A stretch of 64,000 nucleotides of DNA from Actinoplanes regularis (GCF_900188005.1 NZ_FZNR01000007.1:248001-312000), one strand, 5' to 3'. Shown: positions 17,307-26,187, numbered from the stretch's first letter. Translations and numbers: made by a program. The notes: a model not told the origin generated them from the sequence alone.

Positions 17307-17336
17307 TTGATTAACCGACCGAAGGGTTGGTAAACA
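17307..17336 (+). promoter_or_regulatory. paa promoter with PaaR-type operator in the spacer
   Basis: TTGATT (17307-17312) and TAAACA (17331-17336) are spaced 18 bp. An imperfect 18-bp palindrome, ACCGACCG-AA-GGGTTGGT (17314-17331), fills the spacer; it differs from a perfect ACCGACCGNNCGGTCGGT by two bases. Binding there would block RNA polymerase. The predicted transcript start leaves room for the GGAG site of the ATG at 17369. Confidence 0.55.
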
Positions 17337-17368
17337 TGACGGGTAGCCGAACGCAACGGAGCGAGGGA

Positions 17369-19057
17369 ATGACCACACCCGCTGACCTGTACGCATCTCA
17401 CCGCGAGCTGCTCGAGCGCGCGATCACGGCGGCCGCTGCCCGCGACTACTGGTCGGCGTTCCCGGAGTCGCCCAGCAAGTCCGTCTACGGCGAGGACGCC
17501 GCGCCCGCCGGCGAGCGGGCCTTCACCGCCCTGCTCGGCAAGACGTTCCCGATCGACGTGCCCGGTGCCGTCGGCACGGTGTCGACCGAGCAGTCGCCCT
17601 ACGGTCTCGAGCTCGGCCTCAGCTACCCTCGGGCCGACCCGCTCGCCCTGGTCGCCGCCGCCCGCACCACGATCCCGTCCTGGCGCGCCGTCGGTCCCGA
17701 GGGCCGTGCCGGGATCGCCGCCGAGATCCTCAGCCGGATCAACGCGCGCATCTTCGAGATGGCGCACGCCGTGCAGCACACCTCCGGCCAGGCGTTCGTG
17801 ATGGCGTTCCAGGCCGGTGGCGCGCACGCCCAGGACCGTGCGCTCGAGGCGATCGCGTACGCGCTGGCCGCCACCACCCGCATGCCGGCACGGTCGTCGT
17901 GGTCCAAGCCGCAGCGCGGCAGCGACCCGCTGAGCATGGCGAAGACCGGCACGGTCGTCGGCCGGGGTGTCGCCCTGGTGATCGGCTGCACCACGTTCCC
18001 CACCTGGAACAGCTATCCCGGTCTGTTCGCCAGCCTGGTCACCGGCAACCCGGTGATCGTCAAGCCGCATCCCGGCGCGGTGCTGCCGCTCGCCATCACC
18101 GTGCAGATCTGCCGCGAGGTGCTGGCCGAGGCGGGGCTCAACCCCGACATCGTCACCCTCGCCGTCGAGCAGCCCGGCGACGGCATCGCGGCCACCCTGG
18201 CGACCCACCCCGACGTGCGGATCGTCGACTTCACCGGCTCCAGCGAGTTCGGTGACTGGCTGGAGGCCAACGCGCGGCAGGCCGTCGTCTACACGGAGAA
18301 GGCCGGCCTCAACACTGTCATCCTCGACTCCACCAGCGACTACCGTGGCCTCCTGCGCAACCTGGCCTTCTCCCTCTCGCTCTACAGCGGCCAGATGTGC
18401 ACCACCCCGCAGAACCTGCTGATCCCGCGTGACGGCATCGACACCGGCGACGGCCGTCGCACGCCGGAGGAGTTCGGCGCCGACCTGGCCGCCGCGGTGG
18501 ACAAGCTGCTCGGCGACCCGAAGCGGGCGGCCGGCACGCTCGGCGCGATCGTCAACGACGGCGTGCTGGCCCGGCTCACCGAGGCGGCCGGCTCGCCCGG
18601 CGTGGTGCTCCGGTCCGCGGAGGTGGCCGACGAGCAGTTCCCCGGCGCGACCATCCGCACCCCGGTCGTGGTCCGGCTCGACGCCGCCGACGACAAGACG
18701 TACACCCGTGAGTGGTTCGGGCCGGTCTCGTTCCTGATCACGACCGACTCGACCGAGCACAGCCTGCGGGTGTTCACCGAGACGGTGCGGGCGCACGGGG
18801 CGCTGAGCGCGCTGGTGCACTCGAGCTCGCCGGAGGTGCTGGACGCGGCGCGGGAAGCGGCACTGGACGCGGGCGTGCACCTGTCGGAGAACCTCACCGG
18901 CGGGGTGTTCGTGAACCAGACGGCCGCCTTCAGCGACCTGCACGGCACCGGGGCGAACCCCGCGGCGACCGCGTCGCTGACCGACGACTACTTCGTCAGC
19001 GGACGGTTCTTCACGCTCCAGTCCCGGCATCACGTGCCACCCGCGCCCGCGTCATGA
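17369..19057 (+). CDS. paaN: Phenylacetate degradation aldehyde dehydrogenase PaaN
   Basis: A 562-aa aldehyde dehydrogenase of the PaaN family. It should oxidise the semialdehyde formed after ring opening in the phenylacetyl-CoA pathway. Seen are [33 protein letters not shown]-type cofactor-binding segments, [12 protein letters not shown], Glu in YTEKAGLNT and the catalytic Cys in [10 protein letters not shown] (about residue 344). It lacks the C-terminal hydratase domain of E. coli PaaZ, so ring hydrolysis must be done elsewhere. ATG 17369 has GGAG 7 nt upstream; ATG 17336 and TTG 17327 lie inside the promoter/operator. Confidence 0.88.
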   Translation: MTTPADLYASHRELLERAITAAAARDYWSAFPESPSKSVYGEDAAPAGERAFTALLGKTFPIDVPGAVGTVSTEQSPYGLELGLSYPRADPLALVAAARTTIPSWRAVGPEGRAGIAAEILSRINARIFEMAHAVQHTSGQAFVMAFQAGGAHAQDRALEAIAYALAATTRMPARSSWSKPQRGSDPLSMAKTGTVVGRGVALVIGCTTFPTWNSYPGLFASLVTGNPVIVKPHPGAVLPLAITVQICREVLAEAGLNPDIVTLAVEQPGDGIAATLATHPDVRIVDFTGSSEFGDWLEANARQAVVYTEKAGLNTVILDSTSDYRGLLRNLAFSLSLYSGQMCTTPQNLLIPRDGIDTGDGRRTPEEFGADLAAAVDKLLGDPKRAAGTLGAIVNDGVLARLTEAAGSPGVVLRSAEVADEQFPGATIRTPVVVRLDAADDKTYTREWFGPVSFLITTDSTEHSLRVFTETVRAHGALSALVHSSSPEVLDAAREAALDAGVHLSENLTGGVFVNQTAAFSDLHGTGANPAATASLTDDYFVSGRFFTLQSRHHVPPAPAS

Positions 19058-19106
19058 GCCGCGCGGCACGAGGGCCCGGGACAACCGCAGGGAGAGGAGG
19101 GGTGCG

Positions 19107-20045
19107 ATGACTGGCGAGGAGATCTTCGCGGACACCATCGCGCGCGATCAGCGGGTCGAGCCGCGTGACTGGATGCCGGACGGATACCGGCAGACGCTGA
19201 TCCGTCAGATCGCCCAGCACGCCCACTCGGAGATCATCGGCATGCAGCCGGAGGGCGAGTGGATCACGCGTGCCCCGAGCCTGCGGCGCAAGGCGATCCT
19301 GCTGGCCAAGGTGCAGGACGAGGCCGGGCATGGGCTCTACCTCTACTCGGCGGCCGAGACGCTCGGCGCCGACCGGGGCGACCTGACCCAGCGGCTCATC
19401 GAGGGCCGGCAGAAGTACTCGTCGATCTTCAACTATCCGACGCTGAGCTTCGCCGACGTCGGGGTGATCGGCTGGCTGGTCGACGGCGCCGCGATCTGCA
19501 ACCAGGTCCCGCTCTGCCGCAGCTCCTTCGGGCCGTACGCACGGGCCATGATCCGGATCTGCAAGGAGGAGTCGTTCCACCAGCGGCAGGGATACGAGCT
19601 GCTGATGACGATGATGGGCGGCACCCCCGAGCAGCGGGACATGGTGCAGGACGCGGTCGACCGCTGGTGGTGGCCGTCGCTGATGATGTTCGGCCCACCG
19701 GACGCCGACTCGCCGAACTCGGCCCGCTCGATGGCCTGGAAGATCAAGCGGCACAGCAACGACGAGCTGCGGCAGCGCTTCGTCGACATGAGCGTGCCGC
19801 AGGCCGAGGCGCTCGGCGTGACCCTGCCCGACCCGGAGCTGCGCTGGAACGCCGAGCGTGAGCACTACGACTTCGGCACTCCGGACTGGTCCGAGTTGCA
19901 GCGGGTGATCACCGGTGACGGGCCGCTCAACAGGCAGCGGATCGCCCGGCGGCGGCAGGCCGACAGCGACGGGGCGTGGGTGCGCGAGGCAGCCGCGGCG
20001 TATGCGGAGAAACAGCGGAGCGCGGGGAACGGGAGCGGGCGATGA
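19107..20045 (+). CDS. paaA: 1,2-phenylacetyl-CoA epoxidase catalytic subunit PaaA
   Basis: A 312-aa ferritin-like diiron protein, the catalytic subunit of the phenylacetyl-CoA epoxidase. Diiron ligand motifs are DEAGH (about residue 71) and EESFH (about residue 154), each Glu-x-x-His, plus Glu in [13 protein letters not shown]. Substrate-contact regions [22 protein letters not shown] and [16 protein letters not shown] match PaaA. A strong GGAGAGGAGG ribosome binding site precedes ATG 19107. The stop overlaps paaB by 4 bp. Confidence 0.95.
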   Translation: MTGEEIFADTIARDQRVEPRDWMPDGYRQTLIRQIAQHAHSEIIGMQPEGEWITRAPSLRRKAILLAKVQDEAGHGLYLYSAAETLGADRGDLTQRLIEGRQKYSSIFNYPTLSFADVGVIGWLVDGAAICNQVPLCRSSFGPYARAMIRICKEESFHQRQGYELLMTMMGGTPEQRDMVQDAVDRWWWPSLMMFGPPDADSPNSARSMAWKIKRHSNDELRQRFVDMSVPQAEALGVTLPDPELRWNAEREHYDFGTPDWSELQRVITGDGPLNRQRIARRRQADSDGAWVREAAAAYAEKQRSAGNGSGR

Positions 20046-20338
20046 GCGACGGAATCCGGCACGAGTGGCCGCTCTTCGAGGTGTTCGTGCGGGCCAAGCG
20101 GGGCCTCAACCACGTGCACGTCGGCTCGTTGCGGGCCGCCGACCACGGGATGGCGCTGCAACACGCACGGGATCTCTACACCCGGCGCAACGAGGGCGTC
20201 AGCATCTGGGTGGTGCGGTCCGACGACGTGGTCGCCAGCGACCCCGACGACAAGGCGGCGTACTTCGAGCCCAGCGCCGACAAGGTGTACCGGCATCCGA
20301 CGTACTACGCGATCCCTGAGTCCGTACCGCACATCTGA
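20042..20338 (+). CDS. paaB: Phenylacetyl-CoA epoxidase subunit PaaB
   Basis: A 98-aa small subunit of the epoxidase complex. The pattern [23 protein letters not shown] and later [13 protein letters not shown] matches the PaaB family, whose length is about 95 aa. ATG 20042 overlaps the paaA stop (ATGA), and paaC starts 8 bp downstream behind a GAGGTGAG ribosome binding site. Confidence 0.93.
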   Translation: MSDGIRHEWPLFEVFVRAKRGLNHVHVGSLRAADHGMALQHARDLYTRRNEGVSIWVVRSDDVVASDPDDKAAYFEPSADKVYRHPTYYAIPESVPHI

Positions 20339-20346
20339 GGTGAGAA

Positions 20347-21222
20347 ATGGCCTTCGACGACGCGTACGGTGCGCTCACCGACCACGATGACGACGCCCGC
20401 TGGGCGTACGGCACCGGCTTCACCGACCCCCTGGCCGGGGTGCCCTCCGGGCTCCCGGACGGGGTGGACCGGGCCGACCTGACGGCGTACTGCCTGATGC
20501 TCGGCGACGACGCACTGGTCATGTCGCACCGCTTGCAACAGTGGGTGACCCGCGCGCCCGAACTGGAGGACGAGCTGGCCCTGGCGAACATCGGGCTGGA
20601 CCTGCTCGGGCAGGCCCGGCTGCTGCTCACCCGGGCCGGTGAGGCGGAGGGCGCGGGCCGCGACGAGGACGCCCTGGCCTACGGACGTGACCCGGGGGAG
20701 TTCCGCAACGTCCGGCTCGCCGAGCGCGCCGACGCCGACTTCGCCCACCTGATGGCGCGCCTGCTGGTCTTCGCCACCTGGCGGCTGGCGCTCTTCGACC
20801 GGCTGGCCGGCTCGAGTGATCAGATGCTGGCCGCGATCGCCGCCAAGGGGGTCAAGGAGCTCACGTACCACCGGGACTACGCCGCGCAGTGGGTGGTCCG
20901 GCTCGGTGACGGCACCGCGCTCTCGCACGAGCGCATGGCGGCGGCGGTCACCGCCGTGCTGCCGCTGGTCGAGGAGCTGTTCCAGCCCCATGAGGTCGAG
21001 CTGCGCCTGACCGCGGCCGGTGTCGCCGTCGACCCGGCCGCCCTCCGCCCCGAGTTCGACGCCGTCCTCACCCAGGTGCTGGCGGCGGCGACCATCGAGG
21101 CCGGCCCGGTGCGGGCCGTGGCCGCCGGCACCGGTCGCGGTGGGGAGCACACCGAGGCGCTGACCGAGATCCTCGCCGAGCTGCAGCAGCTGGCCCGGGC
21201 CGTTCCGGGAGGCTCGTGGTGA
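20347..21222 (+). CDS. paaC: Phenylacetyl-CoA epoxidase structural subunit PaaC
   Basis: A 291-aa ferritin-like structural subunit that pairs with PaaA. It shows YCLMLGDDALVMSHRLQQWVTRAPELEDELALANIGLDLLGQAR, the usual N-terminal helical block, and KELTYHRDYAAQWVVRLGDGT. As in the family, the diiron ligands are not all conserved, consistent with a non-catalytic role. The last codons overlap the paaD start. Confidence 0.93.
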   Translation: MAFDDAYGALTDHDDDARWAYGTGFTDPLAGVPSGLPDGVDRADLTAYCLMLGDDALVMSHRLQQWVTRAPELEDELALANIGLDLLGQARLLLTRAGEAEGAGRDEDALAYGRDPGEFRNVRLAERADADFAHLMARLLVFATWRLALFDRLAGSSDQMLAAIAAKGVKELTYHRDYAAQWVVRLGDGTALSHERMAAAVTAVLPLVEELFQPHEVELRLTAAGVAVDPAALRPEFDAVLTQVLAAATIEAGPVRAVAAGTGRGGEHTEALTEILAELQQLARAVPGGSW

Positions 21223-21707
21223 CCGCCGAGCAGGTGGTCCGGACGGTGACCGATCCGGAGCTGCCGATGGTCACCCTCGCCGAGCTGGGGATCGTGCGGG
21301 AGGTGCGGCAGGACGGTGACGGTGTGACCGTGACGATCACACCGACGTACTCGGGCTGCCCGGCGATGGAGAGCATCCGCGCGGACATCTCCGCGGCGTT
21401 GCGGACAGCCGGATTCGGGCCGGTCGAGGTGCGTACGGTGCTGGCGCCGGCGTGGACCACCGACTGGATCAGCGAGAGCGGCCGCCGCAAGCTGGCCGAG
21501 GCCGGGATCGCGCCGCCCGGCGCGGCCCCGCGCCGGGGCGCCGGTCCGATCCCGCTCACGCTGACACCCCGGCCGAGCACCCTGCGGTGCCCGCGCTGCG
21601 GTTCGGCGCAGACCGAGGCGATCGCCGCCTTCGGTGCGACCGCCTGCCGTGAGCTGCGTCGATGCCTGGACTGCCGGGAGCCGTTCGAACACATGAAGGA
21701 GATCTGA
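21219..21707 (+). CDS. paaD: Phenylacetate degradation protein PaaD (MIP18/SufT-like)
   Basis: A 162-aa protein with an N-terminal MIP18 (DUF59) domain (VTDPELPMVTLAELGIVREV, YSGCPAMESIR with the conserved Cys) and a C-terminal zinc-ribbon-like CPRCGS...CRELRRCLDCREPF. PaaD is needed for activity of the epoxidase and is thought to help Fe-S or diiron maturation. GTG 21219 gives the 4-bp overlap with paaC seen elsewhere in the operon; GTG 21216 is the alternative. paaE begins 1 bp after the stop. Confidence 0.92.
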   Translation: MTAEQVVRTVTDPELPMVTLAELGIVREVRQDGDGVTVTITPTYSGCPAMESIRADISAALRTAGFGPVEVRTVLAPAWTTDWISESGRRKLAEAGIAPPGAAPRRGAGPIPLTLTPRPSTLRCPRCGSAQTEAIAAFGATACRELRRCLDCREPFEHMKEI

Positions 21708-21708
21708 G

Positions 21709-23043
21709 GTGGCGATCGGTGGGTTCCACACTCTGCGGGTCGCCGCGATCGACCGGCTGTGCGCGGACGCGGTCGCGGTGACCTTCGCCGTGCGGCCGGA
21801 GCTGGCCGAGCGGTTCACGTTCCGCCCGGGGCAGTCGCTCACGGTGCGGCGCCCGCTCGCCGGCCGCGGCGCGTCGGCCCCGGCACCGGACGGGCCCGGC
21901 GGGCCGGTCGCGGCACCGGAGGGGCCCGGCGGGTTCGTTGCGGCGTCGGACGGGCCCGGCGGGTTGGTCGCGGTGTCGGACGGGCCCGGCGGGTCGGTTG
22001 CGGTGTCGGACGGGCCCGGCGGGTCGGTTGCGGTGTCGGAGGAGCCCGGCGGGTTGGTCGCGGCATCGGACGGGTCCGGCGGGTCGGTTGCGGTGTCGGA
22101 CGGGCGCGCCGATCCGGACGTGGCCGGTCGGGCCGCTGTCGCGGACGAACGGCGCAGCTATTCGATCTGTGCCCCGGAGGGGAGCGCGCCTCGGATCGGG
22201 GTGCGGGAGGTTCCCGGTGGGGCGGTTTCCACCTGGATCGTCCGTGACCTGCGGCCGGGCGACGAGGTGGAGGTCGCGCCTCCATCCGGGACCTTCACCC
22301 CGGACCTGGCGGCCGGCGGCCGCCACGTGCTGATCGCGGCCGGCTCCGGGATCACGCCGGTGCTGTCCATCGCGGCGTCCCTGCTGCGGCAGTCGACGGC
22401 CGAGGTGACGATCTTCTACGGCAACCGGCGCACGGACACCGTGATGTTCGCCGAGGAGTTGGCCGACCTGAAGGATCGCTATCCCGCCCGGCTGGACCTG
22501 GTGCACGTGCTGTCCCGTGAGCCACGCGAGGCCGACCTCTTCTCCGGCCGGCTCGACGCGGCCCGGCTGCGGACGCTGTTGCCGCTGCTCGTCGACGTCC
22601 CGGCGGTGGACCACTGGTGGCTGTGCGGGCCGTTCGGCATGGTGACCGACGCGACCGGGGTCCTCGGCGAGGCGGGGGTCGCGCCGGAGCGGGTCCATCG
22701 GGAGCTGTTCTGGGTGGACGAGGCGCCGCCCGAGCCGGTCCGCTCCGAATCCGAACTCCGCGGTCCGAGCAGCGAGGTCACCGTCCACCTGGACGGCCGG
22801 GCCACCACGGTCACCGTCGAGGACGGTGTCACCGTGCTCGACGGGGCGCAGCGGTCCCGGCCGGACCTACCGTTCGCCTGCAAGGGCGGCGTCTGCGGTA
22901 CCTGCCGGGCGCGGGTCGTCGAGGGTGAGGTGACCATGCGGCGCAACTTCGCCCTGGAGGAGGCCGAGCTGGCCGCCGGGTTCGTGCTGACCTGCCAGAG
23001 CACGGCCGCGTCACCGAAGGTGGTGGTCGACTTCGACCAGTGA
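21709..23043 (+). CDS. paaE: Phenylacetyl-CoA epoxidase reductase PaaE with an inserted 10-residue tandem repeat
   Basis: A 444-aa ferredoxin-NADP reductase-type protein passing electrons from NADPH to PaaA. Order: FAD-binding barrel (FRPGQSLTVRRP, then ERRSYSICAP), NAD(P) domain (IAAGSGITPVLSI, WLCGPFGM) and a C-terminal plant-type [2Fe-2S] domain with CKGGVCGTC (about residues 391-399) and the last Cys in LTCQS. Homologues are about 350-360 aa; the excess is an insertion at residues about 58-134 of seven full and one partial copies of a decapeptide like DGPGGSVAVS. It sits in the loop between two FAD-domain strands, so the fold may tolerate it. Confidence 0.92.
   Translation: MAIGGFHTLRVAAIDRLCADAVAVTFAVRPELAERFTFRPGQSLTVRRPLAGRGASAPAPDGPGGPVAAPEGPGGFVAASDGPGGLVAVSDGPGGSVAVSDGPGGSVAVSEEPGGLVAASDGSGGSVAVSDGRADPDVAGRAAVADERRSYSICAPEGSAPRIGVREVPGGAVSTWIVRDLRPGDEVEVAPPSGTFTPDLAAGGRHVLIAAGSGITPVLSIAASLLRQSTAEVTIFYGNRRTDTVMFAEELADLKDRYPARLDLVHVLSREPREADLFSGRLDAARLRTLLPLLVDVPAVDHWWLCGPFGMVTDATGVLGEAGVAPERVHRELFWVDEAPPEPVRSESELRGPSSEVTVHLDGRATTVTVEDGVTVLDGAQRSRPDLPFACKGGVCGTCRARVVEGEVTMRRNFALEEAELAAGFVLTCQSTAASPKVVVDFDQ
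21881..22110 (+). repeat. In-frame 30-bp minisatellite inside paaE
   Basis: Seven full 30-bp units (21881-22090) and a 20-bp partial unit (22091-22110). Each encodes a decapeptide such as VSDGPGGSVA; units 4 and 5 are identical and the others differ by a few substitutions. The period is a multiple of three, so the reductase frame is kept. Confidence 0.95.
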
Positions 23044-23062
23044 CCCACCGCCGGGCCAGCAG

Positions 23063-23668
23063 GGCCGAAGCGCCACCAGCGCCACCAGCGCCCCGGCCCC
23101 GGTTCGGGAAGGGTGGGCACTGCCTGGTGTCCCGGTTTCGGGTCTGGAGGGGCCGAAGCGCCATCAGGCGCCCCGGCCCCGGCCCCGGTTCGGGACGGGT
23201 GGGGACTACCTGGTGTCCCGGTTTCGGGTCTGGAGGGGCCGAAGCGCCATCAGCGCCCCGGCCCCGGTTCGGGACGGGTGGGGACTACCTGGTGTCCCGG
23301 TTTCGGGTCTGGAGGGGCCGAAGCGCCATCAGCGCCCCGGCCCCGGTTCGGGACGGGTGGGGACTACCTGGTGTCCCGGTTTCGGGTCTGGAGGGGCCGA
23401 AGCGCCATCAGCGCCCCGGCCCCGGTTCGGGACGGGTGGGGACTACCTGGTGTCCCGGTTTCGGGTCTGGAGGGGCCGAAGCGCCACCAGCGCCCCGGCC
23501 CCGGTTCGGGAAGGGTGGGCACTGCCTGGTGTCCCGGTTTCGGGTCTGGAGGGGCCGAAGCGCCATCAGGCGCCCCGGCCCCGGCCCCGGTTCAGGACGG
23601 GTGGGGACTACCTGGTGTCCCGGTTTCGGGTCTGGAGGGGCCGAAGCGCCGTCAGGCGCTCCGGCCCC
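23063..23668. repeat. Intergenic 79-bp tandem array with a hairpin in each unit
   Basis: The anchor GGCCGAAGCGCC recurs at 23063, 23151, 23237, 23316, 23395, 23474, 23553 and 23639. Spacings are 79 bp (four times), 86-88 bp (three times, from an extra GGCCCC-type insertion). Every unit has GGGGCC...GCGCC facing GGCGC...GGCCCC, a terminator-like hairpin. The array fills the space between convergent paaE and the methyltransferase gene. 79 is not a multiple of three and no frame contains a stop, so long apparent ORFs cross the array; I do not regard them as genes. Confidence 0.95.
23637..23668. terminator. Last array unit: bidirectional terminator
   Basis: The arms at 23637-23650 and 23655-23668 form a 14-bp stem with one A-C mismatch and a GTCA tetraloop. 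It lies 5 bp before the methyltransferase stop and is the best-formed hairpin of the array, so it may be the ancestral terminator from which the array grew. Confidence 0.6.
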
Positions 23669-23673
23669 GTGGA

Positions 23674-24276
23674 TTACTCCGGGATCCTGGCCAGTGCGAA
23701 GATCTGACTCTCCTGTGGACCGTCGGTCGGCGTGAAGAAGACGGTCTCGATGTCGACCACCGTGAAGCCGTGTGCCTCGAGGACCGCCTTGAGGTCCGGC
23801 TCCAGGTAGCCGGAGACGGTCACCGGCACCCCCATGAACTCGATGGGAATGCTGTCCGCGTCGAAGTTGACCATGCCGAGGCCGAAGTAGCCGCCCGGCT
23901 TGAGCCAGCCGGCGATCTTGTCCAACGTGCGCTCGATGTCGGCTCGGCTGAGCATGAGCAGCGAGAAGAACGCGGTGACCGCCTCGAACTTCCCGAAGTC
24001 GTCGGGCAGCTTGGCGAAGTCGGCGTGCACGAACTCGGCCGCGGGCACCTGATCGCGGGCCAGGCGGAGCATCCCCTCGGCGATGTCCACACCCACCACG
24101 CGGTGATCGGAGTCGGTCAGGGCCCTGGCGGTGGGGACACCGGTGCCGCAACCCAGGTCGAGCACCGAGGTGCCGGCCGGGAGCAGCTTGCTGATCCGTT
24201 CGATCAGCGCCGCCTGGTACGGATTATGGCTGTGCTCGCCCTGGTATTTCTCGGCGAGCTGATCGAAAACCTCCAT
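23674..24276 (-). CDS. SAM-dependent class I methyltransferase
   Basis: A 200-aa methyltransferase of the UbiE/Methyltransf_11/25 type. Motif I is VLDLGCGTGVPTARAL (about residues 40-55), followed by VVGVDIAEGMLRLARD with the acidic ribose-binding residue, and motif-IV-like FEAVTAFFSLLMLS. The substrate cannot be deduced. It lies 48 bp downstream of the TIGR03089 gene on the same strand and may be co-transcribed with it. No Shine-Dalgarno sequence is apparent before the ATG. Confidence 0.85.
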   Translation of the reverse strand: MEVFDQLAEKYQGEHSHNPYQAALIERISKLLPAGTSVLDLGCGTGVPTARALTDSDHRVVGVDIAEGMLRLARDQVPAAEFVHADFAKLPDDFGKFEAVTAFFSLLMLSRADIERTLDKIAGWLKPGGYFGLGMVNFDADSIPIEFMGVPVTVSGYLEPDLKAVLEAHGFTVVDIETVFFTPTDGPQESQIFALARIPE

Positions 24277-24324
24277 GGTCGAACGCTACCGTTCGCGGGC
24301 TCCACAGTAGAAGAGAGATCGGCG

Positions 24325-25047
24325 TCAAAACAGCAGCGTCACGCCTTCGATGGCGATCCGTTCGTCCAGCCGGGAACGGTCCAGGTTCGCGCAGAGCACG
24401 ATCGACGCTCCTGCGGTGAGCGGCGCGAGCAGCCAGATCAGCGGCTGTTCGGAGCCGGCGGCATCGATCAGCACCCGATCGCCCTGGAGGATCCCGCGCG
24501 ACTCCGCGATGACCCCGGCGGCCAGGCCGTACTCACCGAAGGTCGTTCCGTCCGTCGTCGCCGCGCCGGAGACCCCGACCCGGTCCCGCGGCGGTTCGGC
24601 GCCGAGGTGGGCCCGCGCCGCGGAGGGGAAATCGCGGTAGTCCTCCGGTGCTTCGTGAACCGGCTCCCCGTACGGTGCCAGGCCCAGTACGAACTGGTGC
24701 TTCGCCAGAGGCACCTCGTCCAGCCAGCTGTCCACCCGCCGCAGCTCCACGAACGTCACGTCCAGGTCCGGCCCACCGCTGTCCAGGCCGGCCGTGCTCC
24801 ACCCGCGGAAGGACACCTCGAGCCCGGCCGACCACGCCCCGAGCAGCACCGCCGCCGTCTGCCAGTGGGGCGGCAGCAGCACCCCAGCCCTGCTTCCCGG
24901 CCCGAGCCCGCACTCCTCGGTCAGCAGGGACGCGGTCGCCCCGCTCCACCGACCCAGCTCAGTCGCGGTCAGCCCGACCCGCTCTCCGGTGGCGTCGTCG
25001 TAGTAAGTGATCAACTCACCCGCGCGCCGTTGCTTGATGTCGCTCAC
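24325..25047 (-). CDS. TIGR03089 family protein (AMP-binding-like)
   Basis: A 240-aa protein resembling the N-terminal part of acyl-CoA synthetase/AMP-binding enzymes. The opening ITYYDDATGERVGLTATELGRW and the GLGPGSRAGVLLPPHWQTAAVLLGAW segment are characteristic of TIGR03089, an actinobacterial family of unknown function. The catalytic P-loop (Ser/Thr-Gly-rich ATP motif) and the C-terminal adenylation domain are absent, so enzymatic adenylation is unlikely. It begins 65 bp downstream of the peptidoglycan-binding-like gene. Confidence 0.82.
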   Translation of the reverse strand: MSDIKQRRAGELITYYDDATGERVGLTATELGRWSGATASLLTEECGLGPGSRAGVLLPPHWQTAAVLLGAWSAGLEVSFRGWSTAGLDSGGPDLDVTFVELRRVDSWLDEVPLAKHQFVLGLAPYGEPVHEAPEDYRDFPSAARAHLGAEPPRDRVGVSGAATTDGTTFGEYGLAAGVIAESRGILQGDRVLIDAAGSEQPLIWLLAPLTAGASIVLCANLDRSRLDERIAIEGVTLLF

Positions 25048-25112
25048 CGCTGCTCAACCTACCCGGTCGCCCGAGGGTAACTGTTGTCCTGACCGGTATC
25101 GGTCGTTCCGAG

Positions 25113-25460
25113 CTACCGGGGCGGTCCACTGTCGTTCGACTCGCCCCCAGGATCAGGGCCTTCTTCAAGCTTTCCCCAGCCGGCCTGGTGAAAGCGGGAC
25201 AGCTCGCGGGCCTCGGCGGCGTACCGGGCAAGAAGGTGGACCGTCTCCGGACCGGCCTCGCCGTCGGCCGCCACGCCGACCCGGGTCTGGAACGCCCGCA
25301 CCGCCGCCGCAAGCTCCGCGCTGTCCGTGCCGACCTCGATGCCGAAGTCGGTGAAAAGGGCCCGCAGGCTCGCCGGATCGGCGCTCGGCGGGGTCTCCGC
25401 CCAGCCGATCACGCCACCGACCGCGGTGCCGACCACGGCGAGCACACCTCGTGCGGTCAT
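25113..25460 (-). CDS. Small protein with peptidoglycan-binding-like domain
   Basis: A 115-aa protein. The N-terminus (MTARGVLAVVGTAVGGVIGW) is a short hydrophobic segment that could anchor or export it. Residues about 50-80 (LAAAVRAFQTRVGVAADGE followed by GPETVHLLARYA) match the PG_binding_1 fold: a helix with FQ, a G-x-x-x-D-G turn and a T-x-x-x-L helix. The tail is acidic and Gly/Pro-rich. ATG 25460 is preceded by GGGGAGGTGACG; an upstream ATG at 25487 lies before that site. Function is inferred as cell-wall association. Confidence 0.65.
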   Translation of the reverse strand: MTARGVLAVVGTAVGGVIGWAETPPSADPASLRALFTDFGIEVGTDSAELAAAVRAFQTRVGVAADGEAGPETVHLLARYAAEARELSRFHQAGWGKLEEGPDPGGESNDSGPPR

Positions 25461-25580
25461 CGTCACCTCCCCGATTCGCTGTGTCACTCCAGCATCGGGG
25501 CTTTTGGCGGGCGTGACATCTGCCGAGAGTCCCGGCCGGCGGGGTATTCCTATGCCTTTCGGCCGACCGGGCCACGACTG

Positions 25581-25619
25581 CGCGCCTTCCGGAACAGGGG
25601 CGAGGTTCCGGAAGGCGCG
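25581..25619 (-). terminator. Terminator of the lipoprotein gene
   Basis: A perfect 15-bp stem (CGCGCCTTCCGGAAC, 25581-25595, with GTTCCGGAAGGCGCG, 25605-25619) and a 9-nt loop lie 37 bp downstream of the minus-strand lipoprotein stop. Confidence 0.8.
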
Positions 25620-25655
25620 GAGGTGGTGGGTGGGAACGGGCGCCCCGGTCGACGG

Positions 25656-26102
25656 CTACGGGCAGAGGCCGGCTTGGGCGATCTTGGTCAGTCGCAGTTC
25701 CTGGTCCGTGGAGACGCCGTACTCCGCGAGGTCGTCCTGCCGATCACCGCGTACCAGGGCACAGGCCTTGTTGCCGAGATCGGCGATCTCCTCATCCCGC
25801 CGGTCGACTGCCAGATCCGGTAGATCTCTCCGTACCGCCGCCACGAACAGATCGGCGTTGCCGAGTGCGACCGGCGCGACCGAATCCGGAGCGGACGAGG
25901 CCGGCGTCGAGGAGGGTGGCACCGAAGTGGGTGGGGAGAGTGGCGCCGCCATTGTGGCCGTGGACACCGGCGGTAGCGCCCGCCCCTCCACCCACACGGG
26001 GGCGGGGTCCGAACACCCGGCCACCAGGCCGACCGATAGCACTGCAAGGGGAATACAACAGGCAATATGACCCGATTTCACCGGAAAGACCGTAGAGGAC
26101 AT
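25656..26102 (-). CDS. Secreted lipoprotein with DUF732-like C-terminus
   Basis: A 148-aa probable lipoprotein. A hydrophobic signal (CCIPLAVLSVGLVAGC) ends in a VAGC lipobox. A Pro/Ser/Thr-rich linker follows, then a helical domain (NADLFVAAVRRDLPDL...IADLGNKACALVRGD...AQAGLCP) whose paired Cys and terminal -CP resemble DUF732 proteins of mycobacteria and relatives. The start is uncertain: ATG 26102 is used because an upstream extension would run through the terminator of the ABC gene; a GTG at about 26078 is possible. No ribosome binding site is evident. Confidence 0.6.
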   Translation of the reverse strand: MSSTVFPVKSGHIACCIPLAVLSVGLVAGCSDPAPVWVEGRALPPVSTATMAAPLSPPTSVPPSSTPASSAPDSVAPVALGNADLFVAAVRRDLPDLAVDRRDEEIADLGNKACALVRGDRQDDLAEYGVSTDQELRLTKIAQAGLCP

Positions 26103-26148
26103 TGGAGCGACGGCCCATCCGGCACACCGAACCCGTACGGGGGACCGC

Positions 26149-26184
26149 AACCGCGTGCCCCGCAACATTGCGGGGCACGCGGTT
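26149..26184 (-). terminator. Strong terminator after the ABC exporter gene
   Basis: A 17-nt perfect inverted repeat (26149-26165 and 26168-26184; core CCGCGTGCCCCGC with GCGGGGCACGCGG) forms a 16-bp stem with an ACAT loop. It lies 3 bp past the ABC stop codon. Confidence 0.85.
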
Positions 26185-26187
26185 ACG

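Noticed and set aside
23063-23668. CRISPR array
   Set aside because: Units are contiguous with no unique spacers, no palindromic 25-40-bp repeats with regular spacing, and no cas genes nearby.
23113-25080. A 655-codon plus-strand frame spanning the 79-bp array and the methyltransferase/TIGR03089 genes
   Set aside because: It reads through repeats whose period is not a multiple of three and then runs antisense to two recognisable genes.
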